From positions 82,610 to 146,609 of IMG/VR virus record IMGVR_UViG_3300020420_000008: DNA of 64,000 bases. One strand, 5' to 3'. This document shows positions 62,779 through 64,000 of this stretch, piece after piece (the stretch's first letter is position 1; every line of letters starts with the position of its first letter). Below the pieces are notes generated by a model that did not search any database, was not told the origin of the DNA, and saw nothing but the letters and a program-made list of their open reading frames with translations. The stretch comes from a virus. A program made the position numbers and the translations under genes.

Positions 62779-62858
62779 ACAAAGAAGTATTTCTTACACA
62801 TTTCTCTATGCTAGTTATTGGTATAGTTACTGGTTACGCAATATATAATTATCTGTAA
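62775..62858 (+). CDS. tiny membrane protein, 27 aa
   Basis: The ATG overlaps the preceding stop (ATGA at 62775-62778). The product is MNKEVFLTHFSMLVIGIVTG followed by YAIYNYL, a single hydrophobic segment with a charged N-terminus. Such mini-proteins occur next to lysis genes and PstS in marine phages, but nothing proves a role. A longer frame starting at GTG 62643 is rejected. Confidence 0.5.
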   Translation: MNKEVFLTHFSMLVIGIVTGYAIYNYL

Positions 62859-62861
62859 AGT

Positions 62862-62891
62862 TTCATAAAACCTTCATACTTACATTTCATA
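62862..62891 (+). promoter_or_regulatory. Pho-box-like direct repeats before pstS
   Basis: TTCATA occurs at 62862, 62873 and 62886. The first two are 11 nt apart, the spacing of PhoB half-sites (consensus near TGTCATA). It suggests that the host phosphate regulator controls this phage gene, as shown for some cyanophages. Confidence 0.55.
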
Positions 62892-62909
62892 AGAAAAACT
62901 AAATAAAAA

Positions 62910-62939
62910 AATAGAGAACCATGGTAGTGATTCTCTATT
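62910..62939 (+). other. leader hairpin before pstS
   Basis: AATAGAGAA and TTCTCTATT (9 bp) pair around a 12-nt loop that contains CCATGG. There is no T run after it, so it is not a clear terminator; it could stabilise or control the pstS message. Confidence 0.55.
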
Positions 62940-62971
62940 AAGTTCAACAGATTTTAAAGAAAGGAAATTCT

Positions 62972-63922
62972 ATGAATAAATCAGTTGTAATACTATTTAG
63001 TATAATTATTTCTCTATTTTCAGCAAACTTTGCATTTTCTAGAGAATACGTAACGTCAGTAGGTTCTTCTACTGTATATCCATTTACAACTTTAGCCGCC
63101 GAAAAATTCGCAAAATTAGGCAATGCATCACCCGTTGTAGAGTCAACAGGAACTGGTGGAGGAATGAAATTATTTTGTGCCGGTATTGGACTTAACACAC
63201 CAGATTTGACTGGTGCATCAAGAGCCATCAAAAGTTCCGAAGTAGAACTTTGTGAAAAAAATGGTGTAACACCATTAGAAAATCTTATAGGTTATGATGG
63301 TATTACATTCTCAAACTCAAAGAAAGCTAAACAACTCTCTGTAACAAAAGAAGAAATATATAAAGCGGTTTCTCTTAAAATCGAAGGTAAAGATAATCCT
63401 TACATTTATTGGAGTGATATAAATCCAGAACTACCTAAAATGAAAATAGATGTCTTAGTACCACCACCATCATCAGGTACAAGAGATGCTTTCGTAGAAC
63501 TTGTACTACATTCTGTATGTAAGAAAATATACAAAATGCCTAAGAAAGGTGTAGATGGATATAAGCAGAATTGTTCTGCATTAAGAGAAGATGGACTAGT
63601 TACTGAAACAGGTGAAAATGATAATCTTGTTGTAGAGAAACTAACCTCAGATATAAATCGATTTGGTGTATTCGGATTTTCTTTCTTAGATCAAAATAAA
63701 GACAAAGTTCAAGGTTCTATCGTAGATGGTGTTGCTCCTACATTTGATACTATTGCAGATGGTTCTTACAAAGTATCACGTCCTTTATTCTTCTATGCAA
63801 AGAAAGAACACCTTGGTATTATTCCAGGACTTCAAGAATTTGTTGATTTCTATAATTCAGATGTAATCATAGGACAAGATGGTGTTGCCTCATCTAGAGG
63901 ACTTATACCTCTTGCAAAGTAA
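62972..63922 (+). CDS. pstS: phosphate-binding protein PstS
   Basis: 316 residues with a signal peptide (MNKSVVILFSIIISLFSANF, cut near AFS-RE). TSVGSSTVYPFTTLAAEKFA and ESTGTGGGMKLFC carry phosphate-binding Ser and Thr, and PPPSSGTRDAFVEL supplies the classical SGTRD-type site. It acts in the periplasm and feeds phosphate to the host PstCAB transporter during infection. It is an auxiliary metabolic gene of marine T4-like phages. Upstream lie Pho-box-like repeats and AAAGGAAA as ribosome binding site. Confidence 0.96.
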   Translation: MNKSVVILFSIIISLFSANFAFSREYVTSVGSSTVYPFTTLAAEKFAKLGNASPVVESTGTGGGMKLFCAGIGLNTPDLTGASRAIKSSEVELCEKNGVTPLENLIGYDGITFSNSKKAKQLSVTKEEIYKAVSLKIEGKDNPYIYWSDINPELPKMKIDVLVPPPSSGTRDAFVELVLHSVCKKIYKMPKKGVDGYKQNCSALREDGLVTETGENDNLVVEKLTSDINRFGVFGFSFLDQNKDKVQGSIVDGVAPTFDTIADGSYKVSRPLFFYAKKEHLGIIPGLQEFVDFYNSDVIIGQDGVASSRGLIPLAK

Positions 63923-63925
63923 AAC

Positions 63926-63954
63926 TTGACTCATCTCATAGCATCTGTTATTAT
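63926..63954 (+). promoter_or_regulatory. sigma-70-type promoter for gene 43, overlapped by a dyad
   Basis: TTGACT at 63926-63931, a 17-nt spacer and TATTAT at 63949-63954, 6 nt before the ATG at 63961. The predicted start is the A of the ATG. The -10 box sits between the arms of a 13-bp inverted repeat. Confidence 0.65.
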
Positions 63955-63967
63955 GATGCTATGAGAT
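63933..63967. repeat. 13-bp inverted repeat over the gene 43 start
   Basis: ATCTCATAGCATC (63933-63945) and GATGCTATGAGAT (63955-63967) are perfect complements around TGTTATTAT. The right arm contains the start codon. It may act as DNA operator or as an RNA hairpin hiding the start. Confidence 0.85.
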
Positions 63968-64000
63968 TCTACACAAACGCTTTTGTTCGTGGTAACTACG
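63961..64000 (+). CDS. gp43: DNA polymerase gp43, first 13 codons (3' end outside window)
   Basis: The frame reads MRFYTNAFVRGNY to the window edge. FYTN followed by a GN pair is the usual start of gp43 in marine T4-like phages, and gene 43 follows regA in T4. Only 13 residues are visible, so the call rests on this short match and on synteny. No Shine-Dalgarno sequence precedes the ATG. Confidence 0.6.
   Translation, partial: MRFYTNAFVRGNY

Noticed and set aside
62643-62858. 71-aa frame from a GTG at 62643
   Set aside because: It lies almost wholly within the 84-aa gene and has no ribosome binding site; only the part from ATG 62775 is a plausible gene.
1-64000. tRNA genes, CRISPR arrays, IS elements or an integrase
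   Set aside because: No cloverleaf with a T-loop motif, no regularly spaced short repeats, and no transposase or recombinase motifs were seen; gaps between genes are too short to hide them.

Overview
The window is a stretch of a large, AT-rich genome of a marine T4-like myovirus. Every supported gene lies on the + strand. Genes are packed with 1-4 nt stop/start overlaps and no gap exceeds about 120 bases. The identification rests on an almost continuous series of T4 core genes in T4/cyanophage-like order: neck 13-14-15, terminase 16-17, tail 18-19, head 20-67-21-22-23, then uvsY, uvsW, 55, 47, 46, then 45, 44, 62, regA and the first codons of 43. PstS, Hsp20, a MazG-like enzyme and a CobS/MoxR-like ATPase are accessory genes usual in marine T4-like phages. 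I infer relatedness to pelagic (SAR11-type) or cyanobacterial myophages; the host cannot be read from the sequence. No tRNA, IS element, CRISPR array or integrase was seen.

Layout. (1) 1-21,945: an adhesin and virion-decoration region. It has a Gly-rich tip-like C-terminus, very long repetitive fibre-like proteins with PKD, cupredoxin-like, cadherin-like, discoidin-like and SPRY-like segments, and several near-copy paralogs. (2) 21,994-36,577: neck, DNA packaging, tail and head genes, with a nuclease of the staphylococcal type between the terminase subunits. (3) 36,596-42,759: recombination and late-transcription genes. (4) 42,759-46,256: an accessory block of an NPPW-type methyltransferase, a small membrane protein, a DruA/DUF4338-like protein and a DUF262-HNH protein, which looks like a phage-borne defence or counter-defence cassette. 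(5) 46,318-50,800: a metallopeptidase-VWA protein paired with a MoxR/CobS-like AAA+ ATPase, then a glycosyltransferase-like protein. (6) 50,797-54,005: clamp, clamp loader, RegA and MazG. (7) 54,109-63,922: Hsp20, endolysin, two giant LamG-type proteins, small proteins and PstS, inserted between regA and gene 43.

Control. Thirteen intergenic TATAAATA boxes (plus three one-base variants) stand 20-80 nt before structural, lysis and hsp20 genes. They match the T4 late promoter, and the window encodes the cognate sigma factor gp55 and the activating clamp gp45. Sigma-70-type TTGACA/TATAAT promoters precede replication and accessory genes. Several control regions are compound: a terminator that contains a late promoter (before the endolysin), a terminator whose loop is the -35 box (before the glycosyltransferase), a promoter carrying both early and late boxes (before hsp20), and promoters overlapped by long palindromes (before the fibre gene at 9900 and before gene 43). 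Two promoters are placed so that transcripts would begin at the A of the ATG.

At whole-window scale there is a striking word bias. GCAGC/GCTGC occurs only inside GGCWGCC, and GCCGC almost only as GCCGCC, so Ala-Ala pairs are written with otherwise rare codons. This looks like avoidance of a DNA recognition site. All counts and comparisons here were made by eye.
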